From: Girardinichthys multiradiatus
Taxonomy: Eukaryota > Chordata > Actinopteri > Cyprinodontiformes > Goodeidae
Assembly (NCBI RefSeq): GCF_021462225.1
Contig: NC_061801.1
Span: 7,312,125-7,376,124, forward strand
Length of the DNA: 64,000 bases
Direction: 5' to 3'
Translations under genes and position numbers: made by a program
Part shown: one piece after another, positions 54,564 through 64,000 of the stretch
How positions within the stretch are numbered: the stretch's first letter is position 1
Layout of the letters: the number at the start of each line of letters is the position of its first letter
The notes under the pieces: generated by a model
Databases searched by the model: none
The model's input: only the letters and a program-made list of their open reading frames with translations
Told to the model about the DNA's origin: nothing

Positions 54564-56604
54564 TTCAAAAGACTTGTGCTGCATTCAATTTGGACTCAGA
54601 AGCCAAAAAAAATACACTATAACACTCTAAAGTCAGAATTATGACTCGGAATGTCAACAAACCCAATCTTAGAATCCAATATGGCCGCCAAGCGTATAAA
54701 ATGTAATAATAGCTGTAATGACAAACTAATTGTGAGCACTTAGGTTGGTTTAAATCTCACTTAATCCGTTGCACAGATGGGGCTGTTTAATGCATGCCAG
54801 TGAATTGGTTGTTGCTGAGAAAACAGTATCCAGTCGTGTCAGTAACTAGGCAACAGTAGGTTGCTTAATTACTAAACACAAAGGTTCACAAATCCCCCTT
54901 GTTTTTCCGAATTGCAACTGGAACACTGTAGAATGTGATTCCAAAATCCAAGTTCTAACTTCCAGGGCAACGCAACACCAGTTTGGGGTTCCAATAAGCA
55001 ATGTTTGAGCTAAATAGCCTCACACTGGTCAAAAAGCAGGTTATCTGGAGATTACTAAAACCGACTAGTAGAGGCACAGGACCTTCTTCTTTTGCAATTG
55101 CTGTTGTGATGTTCTCGCCACCTGCTGGCACTGGATAAGTATTACAACATTAACATTTTGCAGATAAATACCTTGAGACATGCAAATCAACATCTAAGTT
55201 ACACATTTATTACTACCTATGTCTCTAAAGCATGGCAGCTGTTTAGAATTTTGAGGTTGGGTTAGAGGAACATGGCATAAAGACAAAGCTCTGATTTCAG
55301 GCGGCATTCCAGTTGATTTTTGCTCTTGAATCTTTTGAGTAGAAACAGAAGACATTTTTACAATGTGAACCCAGATGTTTCTTTCCTCATCAACAAACAC
55401 AAATTCAAATATTATGTTAAACAAATGCATAAAAATAAATAACAAAACTTCACAGTTCTTCTAAGGAATATTTGTGAGCTGCAAAAGAGAAGGGTACCAT
55501 ATTTCTAAACAAACTACTGTAATAGCTTTGTGACAGTAGGTTCACATTAGGAGAGAAAAAGCAGCATTGAGTAACTTTCACTGAGGAAGGTAGGTCCCAA
55601 AATGCCAAACATTTACAAAAAGTGTTTATTTGGTGAGGAGCTTTTTGTGGGATACTGGTGAAGTAGAACACCAAACAAGTTTAGCTTATTCTGGCAAAGG
55701 TTTGGTCAATTTTGAATAAATTAGTTTCTGCCGAGCAGCCATCTGTGCTGCGAACGTACAGTACCCAGCACAGAAACCTGGGATCACAGCCAGTTTCTCC
55801 CCTATTTGGTTTTCAGGAGAGCTGTTGATCATTAAACAGCCACAACCTAAGCTAACCCAGAGGAAATAAATAACAAAAAGCTCAATGTAATTTATAACCC
55901 GAAGCTCTCCAACAAATCAGTTAGAACACAGTATACTGCGACAGGCTGGAGTCAAGTTTAGTCAACTCTTTGTGTCTGGATGCAGCCGAGGTCTGAGAGG
56001 GAACTAAAGCTCCACCAAAAATTCACAGTGAGGGATTTCCAGTGGAGATGCTGAGTGGAAGACGCACGATAAACTGCCTATCAGAGAGCAAACAATAAAC
56101 CACTTTTAAATATGTAAAAAAAATATATATATGTTAAATGCATTAAGTGACAATATTACACAAATAAATATAACTATTTGAAAGGAAATAATAGAAAATA
56201 TTTTGCCTTCAGGACATAGTCCAGGGTACCCATGTCACAGGCCTACTCATGCTGCACTGGTCCTACAGGCTTCACGCCCCTAGATATAATCTACCTTTAC
56301 TCTTTATTGCATGCTGCAGATGTCAGGCAGCCACTGGTTGTCACAACTTCCAGTGTGATTAAAGGAATCTAAAAATATTGCGTGGACTTTTATAGAATAG
56401 GAATTAGAAACAATAAAATATTTCATCTGTCCTGGTAGGTACAGTACCAGCCACATTTACTGCAAGTTGGAACCTCTAGTAGATAAGTACAAATCCTTCA
56501 AATAAATTCATCATTTATTTCATATTCATTTCTGTGTTTAATTGGCCATATGTTTTTGGATCATTGGTGAAAGGCCATAAAACCATCCATTTTCAGTTGA
56601 AAGC
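54564..56604. other. Intergenic, no gene seen
   Basis: No recognised repeat ends or coding similarity. Confidence 0.45.
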
Positions 56605-56960
56605 TGCACGGTGGTGCAGTTGGTAGCACTGTTGCCTTGCAGCAAGAAGGTCCTGGGTTTGATTCCGAGCTGGGGGTCTTTCTGCATGGAGTTTGCATGT
56701 TCTCCCCGTGCATGCATGGGTTCTCACTGGGTACTCTGGCTTCCTCCCACAGTCCAAAGACATGCCTGTTAGGTCAATTGGTCTCTCTAAACTGCCCTTA
56801 GGTGTGTGAATGAGTGTGTGCTTGGTTGTTTGTGTGTTGCCCTGCGATGGACTGGCGACCTGTCCAGGTTCTATCCCGCCTCCCGCCCATAGACTGTTGG
56901 AGAAAGGCACCAGCTTCCCCGCGACCCACTGTGGAATAAGCGGTATAGAAAATGAATGAG
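56605..56960 (+). mobile_element. tRNA-derived SINE, copy 3
   Basis: Same SINE as at 32350: A box TGGTGCAGTTGG, B box GGTTTGATTCC, full body, and tail AAAATGAATGAG. Flanks AGTTGAAAG and AGTTAAAG are a near-matching target duplication. Confidence 0.88.
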
Positions 56961-57489
56961 TTAAAGATCACTTGATTTTTATTTAAAACATTCTGGTATT
57001 ATAAAGAGTCCATAACGCCCTGCACTCTTAACAGGATTCCCAGGGGCTTTAGAAGACAAACTGGCTCACAGCATCACAGAGCCTCCACTGTGCCCAATAG
57101 AGGACATAGAGTGCTTTTCCACATATTCAGGCTGTATTTCCTTCCAGACCTACCTGGAGCAGCTGACAAGCTTAACCTAACAAGGTTCCAGTTAAAGTCC
57201 CATTAGAGTTTCGTACAATCCACGTGTTTATGCAGAACAGAAAACACTTTTTCTGGAATCACTCCCAAACAAGAAGCTGGCATTTAGACAGTCTAACAGT
57301 TGCTACGGAGATTTGGTAATCCCAAGATACCCATCTTTTCTGCAGTTCTCTAAAAGTGAGCTCTAGAGATTTTTTTTTGTTACTTTCTAACCACCCTGCT
57401 AACTCTCTGTGGCAGCAAGTTAAATATGGGTCCTGATCCAGCCTAGTGGCCAGTCACTAAAAGAAACAGGCCTCTGTCTCACATCTTAT

Positions 57490-57528
57490 TTATACCCCCA
57501 GGCACCTTTCTGGTGCCTGGGGGTATAA
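57490..57528. repeat. Perfect 17-bp hairpin, 5-nt loop
   Basis: TTATACCCCCAGGCACC, the loop TTTCT, then the exact reverse complement. It is not part of a recognised element and lies just left of a degenerate SINE. Confidence 0.9.
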
Positions 57529-57584
57529 TGTCAGACAACGAAGCTCATAGAAACTCTGATCAACATTGGACTTCTCTCCATACA

Positions 57585-57895
57585 TCCATTTTCTATACCA
57601 GAATAATCCATGGAGGGCCATGGGGGTACCTCCGGCAGTCAGTGGGCACACCCTGTACTTACTGCCAGTCCATCACGGGGTCACATAAACCCAAACACAC
57701 ACTAACACATAAGGAATTTAGATAGGCTTGTTGTTTTGTGTTTTTCGTCCGTGTGAGGAAGCCGGAGTTCCCGGAGAGAATCCAAACGTGCACAGGGAGA
57801 ACACGGAGAGTCGATGCAGAAAGGCCCCAGCTGGATTCGAACCAAGGAACTTAATGCTGACAAGACAATGGTGCTAAAAACTGCACCACTGTGAA
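57585..57895 (-). mobile_element. Degenerate SINE copy, minus strand
   Basis: The minus strand reads a diverged version of the same SINE: CACAGTGGTGCAGTTTTTAG head, GGTTCGAATCC B box, GGAACTCCGGCTTCCTC body and a CCATGGATTATTCTGG-like end. Many substitutions mark it as old. Confidence 0.7.
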
Positions 57896-58664
57896 ATAAA
57901 AGTTGTATTTTTCTACATTTCTGGGTGACATCATATTGCTGGAGTGACAGAGGTTTTTACAGATCTTACATGGGTAACAATGAATGTGGCCAGCATTGCA
58001 CATTTGCTTACTAAGACGGATTTAAATAGTCATCTTAACAATAAAATATAGATTTTAATGTTGCATTTTTTACAGAAATTATTTTATATATATATATATA
58101 TTCAGTAAGGGTCAAAAGATCAATTTAAAGGGTGGTTCGTGAATCTGTTTGCTTTTCAATTTTCTGTTTCAAAGGTAAAAGCATCTTGCTCAATGTCTTA
58201 GTTTATCTGAATACTTGTACTTTAAAAGAATGAATGAAACTAACAGCTTGAATGTTCAGGAGGTGTGCCTTTATCCGACTTCCTATGGGTTTAAACATGC
58301 AGCCTTGGCGGTGTGATGCATTATGCTTCACCTCCTGCTGCAGGAGCCGTCAGGTACAGTGAATCTGGTCACTTTGCTGGTAGTTAAATTGACACAGACG
58401 TTTGTTTTTATGGCTCTTTAAAACAAGATGTCAGACAACAAAATACAGTCAAACAGACAAACTATGACAAGAGACCCACCTGAACTCACGCATATTGTAA
58501 ATGAAACTACCATTGTTAACCCTTTAACTTTGGGAGCTTCAATCTTTGGAACAAATAAGGAAAAAATAAATAAATGCAAACTACTTAAAAACATCTCCAG
58601 CAGTCATGGATTCTCCCTGTGGACAGTAATGCATACGTTTTATCTGCAAAGGGTAATAAATGTG

Positions 58665-58667
<3 letters not shown>

Positions 58668-58704
<37 letters not shown>
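58668..58704. repeat. (TA)n microsatellite
   Basis: An uninterrupted AT run of about 37 bases. Confidence 0.9.
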
Positions 58705-58706
<2 letters not shown>

Positions 58707-60331
58707 GCGCAACCAAAGTACAGTGGAGGTAAATGGAGTAACTTGTGCCGCTCTGTTCAATCTGTCCAAGACAAACTGGAAATAATATGACAAAAATAAG
58801 AAAAACAAACGCTGATTTGACAGTGAAAGGCTTATGGAAGAGAAGAACAGGGTACATGAATGTCAAGGGGCCAGTAGTAACACAATTCATAAATAATTAT
58901 TTTTAAAACATTTATATAGGTGACCATATAAATTAAATTATATTAAATAAATTTATTGTTATATTAATGTGTGAATAACTTATTTTAAAAATGTAAATAA
59001 ATGTGGAAATAATAAACTAAAACATAAATTCTTTGAGTGTTCAGAAAACAAATAATTATTTTGGTGTTTATTTCCCTTTTTCGGGTGTTACAGTTAATCT
59101 TTAAACGCTTTAACCACCAGTGTGACCCTTTAAATAGACCCTAATGTCTGATTGGTTAACCCTTACATCCACTAAACCACAACCCAATAAGTTTGCTCAT
59201 ATCAGTATTACTCCCTCCCCCTGAATTTGATGCTGACAGATAAAATAAATTAATGATGTCCTGCAACACAAGGGACTATAAAACAAATTAATTCCTTACA
59301 GAAATATATATATATACTTGTTCATAGATATTAAATATTACTACATTTTAATACATTCTTACACATTTACCCATGTATTTAACAAATAGTACTTTTTATA
59401 AAAGTATGTATTTATAAATACATATTTTAACTTTTTAATGTATCGATTTTCACATTTTTTTAAGTAATCACATATAGATATTTATTTAATGAAATGTATT
59501 GAGTTGTGACATTTTGAACCTCGGCTCCTGAAATCATAATCTGCCCCATAGTGGATAAAGACTTTATTACCTTGAATGCACACGAAAACTACACAGGGGG
59601 AGAACTGCATTGGTTGATGCATAAGCTGTTTGTTAAAAGCATCCCTGTCACTTTAAAACATTCAGCATGATGGTGCTAGGTTTCTGTGTCTAAGCTGGAT
59701 AAAATCTACAGCTTATCAGACTGTAAGGAGGTGACGATCATACTTGTAGAAAGCTACAGGGATGAAACTAACACAGCTGGATGTATATGGAGGTGTTGGG
59801 TTTTACTTTGGTTGAGATTTAAACCTCAACAAATCCTTTAAAATTGAGGAAATAGGGTGGTCTCTTGATTGAATTTGTATTTAGGAAATGCAATACAATA
59901 TGATACCAGAGGGGGCAGTGTAGACCACAATCGTCTGTTGTCATATGAACATCAACAAATGTGCAACCTCCAAAAATGAGCAACTAAATCTCTCTTCCAT
60001 TTACCTCAGATGTACCCAGGCACAGGCAGACACGCCATCACCTGCAGATAAAACTAAATGCAAAGGTAGATTATTTTTGGTTGGGCAGGTTAAGAAAACA
60101 TCCTCTAACGTATCTCTTGTATTCACTGCGGTTTCTTGTTCCCACTCTGTAAGCTGTTCTTGGCCTTTTGTCAGTGTGGGGATGGGAACATGCAAGAAGA
60201 GGATAGAGGATAGAGATGTGCTGATCCATTGTTGGTTCCTTTAGAAAGATTGCTGTTTAGGACAGAAGCATCCAACAGGAGCAGGAAGTAGTGCAAGGGA
60301 TTGAACACATAGCACTCTAAAAGGACCGGAG
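58705..60331 (-). other. Region downstream of cnnm4 (3' UTR and flank)
   Basis: AT-rich sequence. On the minus strand an AATAAA signal lies at 59563-59568, about 760 bases past the cnnm4 stop, a possible polyadenylation site. Others follow (near 59484). The end of the transcript cannot be fixed. Confidence 0.4.
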
Positions 60332-60853
60332 TTATATGGTGCTTTCAGTGTGTGCGTGACTGATAGTGTGAACATGTTGGGATGGCTGGGTGTAACTGGG
60401 CCGGCGGGGGCCCACGCAGTTCGGCTGCTCACTGAGCAGAGTGGTGGTCTCTCCGGGACCGTTGTCCAGGCCATCAGAGGGTGAGGAATGCTGAGATTTA
60501 GAAGAAAGGGATGAGCTCACAGCAGGATTCAGAGCACATGGCGCTGTGCTCACAGACGAGAGAGGGGTGTGGTTGCTGGGAGGCGGTGTGGCTTGGGGTA
60601 AAACTTGGCTCGGCCTGCGGCCGGTGGACCCTGTGATGAAGGTGGCGCGAGTGCTCTGGGGTGTGGGCTGTGCGCTGGACGACGGGTGCTTTACAGGAGG
60701 CGTGGCTAGAGCCAGCGGGGTTTTTGGTTCTGGTGGCGTCAAGGGAGGCAAGGAAATGGATATGTCCAAGCGGGCGTGGCTGCCCTCTGGAGACTGTGGC
60801 GTACTGTCCAACCTGGATGCCAAGAGAGCATTCTGGTAGTGAGCACGGGTGAC
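60332..60853 (-). CDS. cnnm4: cnnm4 last coding exon
   Basis: The acceptor is TTCTCCTCAG|GTCACC. It codes 173 residues: [20 protein letters not shown], then a Pro/Ser/Thr-rich stretch of about 100 residues, then [14 protein letters not shown] and a His/Ser-rich end closing with TESTI. It stops at 60332-60334. Confidence 0.9.
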   Translation of the reverse strand, partial: [173 protein letters not shown]

Positions 60854-63678
60854 CTGAGGAGAATGACAGAACACTGAATGATGGCTGAACAGGTTTGACA
60901 GAGCTTCCATTTAAACTTCTCTACGAGTTAATCCCCATATCTAACCTTTTATATAACAGTACATGGGGTTAAGTTTTCTTTTCGTTTGCTTACAGGATCA
61001 TTAAAAGACAAACAGATACACTGGGCTGTACATTTTCAGAGAAGAACATCTTTGATCATCTTTTTACGCCAACTTTTTGTTTAGAACCACAGGGGGTATA
61101 CTACAATGACTAAAGATCAAATGCAGGGCGATAGTACTTTAAATAATAAGTAGATGTACTAATTAATGTCACTTATTTACATAAGAAAGTAGTAATTAGT
61201 GTCACTACTGAAATATACTCATAAGTCATATAGTCATGCAGCTTCTTTGCCACAAGAACTGAGTTTGAACTCAAAGTAAACTGCTGCAGTCTGAAGTACA
61301 GAGTACTATTACGTTAAGCTAAAAGGTGCTGAATGCAGGTTTGTCACTGACGTGTTGGGGGAGGAGACCTCTGTGCGAAAGTGGAAAAGTAGCATTATTG
61401 GTTCACTGTTCACCCTTTGTCTCACATTTCTAACTACTGGGTAGAACGTGTTGCAGCTAAAATATTTGATGCTATTTAAAAATTTTACATGCTTAAGCCA
61501 CACCCCCCAGTACTGGGGGAAGGTTTAAACTTTTTTTTCTGCTTTTATTACCGAATGTTCCCTTAGTTGAACCTAAATACGTGTGGTATCCACAAAATAA
61601 TTATTTAAATGGAGTTAGTCATTTCTGAGAAAAATATGGGCATGGACTTTCGAGCACAACTTTCACAAAAACCCCTTGAAGCTTAAGAATTAATTTATAG
61701 TTTTTGCAGTTGAGTGCAGAATCTAGATACTTATACTAATATTTATACCCATCAAAGTTTGTAACATTTTCTATTGTAACAGTTAAACTGGTAAATTTTG
61801 TTGCTGTATGCTTGAAATGTATTTTTTTTTTTTTTGCTGTTTCCCCCCCATTTAAAGTCAAACAGGAATCATTCAACCACTGATAATGTAGCTGTTATGG
61901 ATCCTTGTGTGTAGATGACAGTGTCATCAAAATACGTTTCAACATTTAAACATTAACATCTTCACACACAGATGGGAGGTCACTGATATACAGTATAAAC
62001 CAAATAATGGTGGCCCCAATACCGATCTTTGTGGTACCCCCATGGGGCACTGCCCCAGTTATGACACTGCACCATTTGGGTGGACTGTGCCTACCACATC
62101 ACCTTTATGCTGTTTCAGTAGAAGGATTAGTCTGGAAGCCAAAGTGCACGGGATGCAGGAGGACATCAGACTCCAGATGCTTACCAATTGTTCCGCTTTC
62201 TCTGCGGCCTTTAAAAAGCAGGGAAAATACTAGGTCTACTTATTTGTTGGCGTGTAGAAGGCACATATCTATCAAAATGCAGTCCACCTGGTTGTATTTG
62301 CGACTGTTTGGATACAATCCTAAAATAAATAGGGCAGGATCCATTGAAATATTTCAATGAAATACAATTATTTTCCTGACTTCCTCCCAGAAAACTTAAA
62401 TTTGATTGCATTGCTACAGGCAGTGTAATAGTCTGCCCTTCTCCTTCATACACTTTGTGCACAGGTCTGGAATATTGGAGTCAGATTTATTGAGTTTAAC
62501 TGGTTTTAGTACATTTTGAAGCCCACTTCTCTGGGATAATCTCCACCTCCAGAATCCAGTGGATTTTCACTCCATGTTGTCCTTATTGTGTCATAAATAC
62601 CAGATGAATATGCCCATTTCTAAAACACAGCCGCCGCTCTTCCTGGGCTAAAGTTATGATTTCCCGAATCAGGGGTGTATTGAGATAATGTGTTAAGTTC
62701 CTTGATGTTCTTTTTTACCTCAAACCATACTTTAATCATGCTCCTTACTATTGGATTATTTATTTGTGTAATTAATTTCGATGGTTTATTAGAGTTCAGC
62801 TACAGTGGGAAATAAAATGAAACCAACAGATTCCATTTCCTGCCATTGTGGAATAAACCATGTTTCAAAAAGGAATTTTATTGTCCCAGTCTCCTTCTTG
62901 CTGTTGAATCATGAACTATGACCTTCACAGAGGCAAGTCAGGCCTGCAGTGCTTTAGATATTGTTCTAGGCTCTTTTGTGACCCTCTGAATAGGCCGCTG
63001 ATGAGCTCTAGGGGCATTACAGCCACTACTGGGAGGTTTCACCACATGTTTTCACTATTTGTGCTTAATGGCTCTCACTGTGGTTTGCTGGAGTCCCAAA
63101 GCCTTTGAAATGACTTGGTAAACTTTTTCAGACTGTTAGATGTCAGTAACTGTGTTTTTCATCTGTTCTGAAATCTTTTCAGATATGAGCATCATGTATT
63201 GCTTTATGAGATCTTTATATTTTCACATGGACCCAAGGTGGTTTGGATAGCTCGTTTCCCTTTAATAATTGAAATCATCATGTGAAAATTGTTCTTATGT
63301 ATTTACAAGAAATTTGTTAGAAAGCAAATCCTTTGCTAATAAATGCACAATTTGAATAATTATTTCATGGAACATTGGGGAAACCAAAAATATATAAGAT
63401 GATTTCTTTCATTTGCATCATTTTGCCTTTCACCTGCACATTTCCATAAACATATAACATGCCCTGCCTGAAGTGCTGCAGCAGTAAGATGCTGCCTGTT
63501 ACCTTGACATACTGAAGATCTGAGAGAGCTCGAACGCTGAAGTCTGGGATGTACTGGAACGGGGTTCCTGGAATCTGGGTGTTGCTTCCGCTGATAGAGC
63601 CGCTCTCCTGAGCACGCTCTGTGCAGCTCAGAGAGGCCGAGCGGTTCAGGTTGCCCCCGTGTGACGGAGAACGAAACT
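60332..63678 (-). CDS. cnnm4: cnnm4, last two coding exons (5' part outside window)
   Basis: Two GT-AG exons give the C-terminal part of a CNNM protein. The penultimate exon is 63503-63678 and the last is 60332-60853. Joined, they read [34 protein letters not shown], the end of the CNBH region common to CNNM2 and CNNM4. Assignment to cnnm4 rests on LNRSASLSCTER (LSRSASLSYPDR in human CNNM4), IPDFSVRAL, the [10 protein letters not shown] C-terminal motif (DETTTLLNER in human), and lying just before cnnm3 in the same direction. The last exon is longer than in mammals because of a Pro/Ser/Thr-rich insert between the two conserved blocks. CNNM4 is a basolateral Na+-dependent Mg2+ extrusion factor by established knowledge of mammals. 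Confidence 0.88.
60854..63502 (-). other. cnnm4: cnnm4 last intron
   Basis: 2.65 kb, mostly featureless apart from a possible LINE fragment at 61980-62240. No other exon was recognised. Confidence 0.6.
61980..62240 (+). mobile_element. Possible LINE ORF2 remnant
   Basis: A plus-strand frame reads NNGGPNTDLCGTPMGHCPSY (a TDPCGTPMG-like motif seen in LINE reverse-transcriptase tails) and then, in another frame, SRRISLEAKVHGMQEDIRLQ. It is short and frame-shifted; the identification is tentative. Confidence 0.3.
63503..63678 (-). CDS. cnnm4: cnnm4 penultimate coding exon
   Basis: The exon has 176 nt, with acceptor CTGTCCATCCCCAG|AGTTTC and donor GTCAAG|GTAACA. It codes EFRSPSHGGNLNRSASLSCT (first codon split) through [19 protein letters not shown] and ends in phase 0. 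Confidence 0.9.
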
Positions 63679-64000
63679 CTGGGGATGGACAGAAAGGTGA
63701 GGTGAGCAGAAGCGCGGCATAAATATACACTGAAAGGAGCAAAGACAGGAGGAAACACAAATGTGAAAGAAAGGGAAAAGTGTAGCATACTGAATGCAGA
63801 GAGGTGATGAACACACTGAAACACATCACAAGAAAGACATCAAATGCATGAGCATCTGATGGTGCAGAGATGAAGCTGTTTGTTTTGCAGAGAATGCAAC
63901 AAACAAGCCATGCAAGTGCAGAGGCTGAACATCGCATGGCTGCAACAGGACAGTCCGTCCTAGCGGACGGACCTCTCTCATTGGCTGGTTTTACGGTCAA
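63679..64000 (-). other. cnnm4: cnnm4 intron, window edge
   Basis: Upstream intron of the penultimate exon. A frame continues to the window edge without an ATG and with no CNNM similarity, so it is intron read-through. Confidence 0.6.

Noticed and set aside
58428..58808. Frames with poly-(Tyr-Ile) on both strands
   Set aside because: Produced by the (TA)n microsatellite at 58668-58704.
63365..64000. 211-codon minus-strand frame reaching the window edge
   Set aside because: Only 63503-63678 is CNNM-like; splice sites bound that exon, and the rest is intron read-through.

Overview
The window is vertebrate nuclear DNA, most likely from a ray-finned (percomorph-type) fish. Short coding exons with GT-AG introns are embedded in AT-rich DNA full of fish-type repeats: several Tc1 families, hAT-like elements, an RTE/Rex3-like LINE end and a tRNA-derived SINE. 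No prokaryotic features are present.

The genic backbone lies on the minus strand. The last two coding exons of one CNNM family gene, assigned to cnnm4, lie at 63678-60332. Nine coding exons of a second, assigned to cnnm3, run from 20858 to 2524, and its final exon lies beyond position 1. CNNM proteins are membrane proteins of magnesium homeostasis with a DUF21 membrane domain, a CBS pair and a cyclic-nucleotide-binding-like domain. The tandem cnnm4-then-cnnm3 order and orientation are those I know from human 2q11.2. cnnm3 is decorated inside its introns with Tc1 transposons (4.8-6.5 kb; a back-to-back pair at 10.75-13.57 kb), a hAT-like element and repeats.

The roughly 39 kb between the genes is an accessory landscape. 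A decayed RTE LINE (25.6-26.2 kb) is interrupted by a TA-flanked, near-palindromic DNA element (26.24-37.38 kb). That element is interrupted by a complete 7.45-kb LTR element with matching GAAAT target duplications and about 98% identical LTRs, and the LTR element carries a SINE with its own 12-bp target duplication. The LTR element has no recognisable gag, pol or env frame, yet its leader holds four stem-loops of one design: covarying stems, a conserved CG bulge and a CC-tetraloop-GG cap. This is the most interesting signal in the window.

Further right lie four more Tc1 copies or fragments (37.7-42.9 kb), a broken neu3-like sialidase gene (43.3-44.4 kb), hAT-like MITEs, an inverted pair of CGGAGCC-ended elements (45.9-48.1 kb), a mostly featureless stretch (48.9-53.7 kb) containing two adjacent hairpins, a hAT element (53.7-54.6 kb) and SINEs. 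Only one transposase (12354-13385, minus) is uninterrupted. The host genes are the only likely functional cellular genes.
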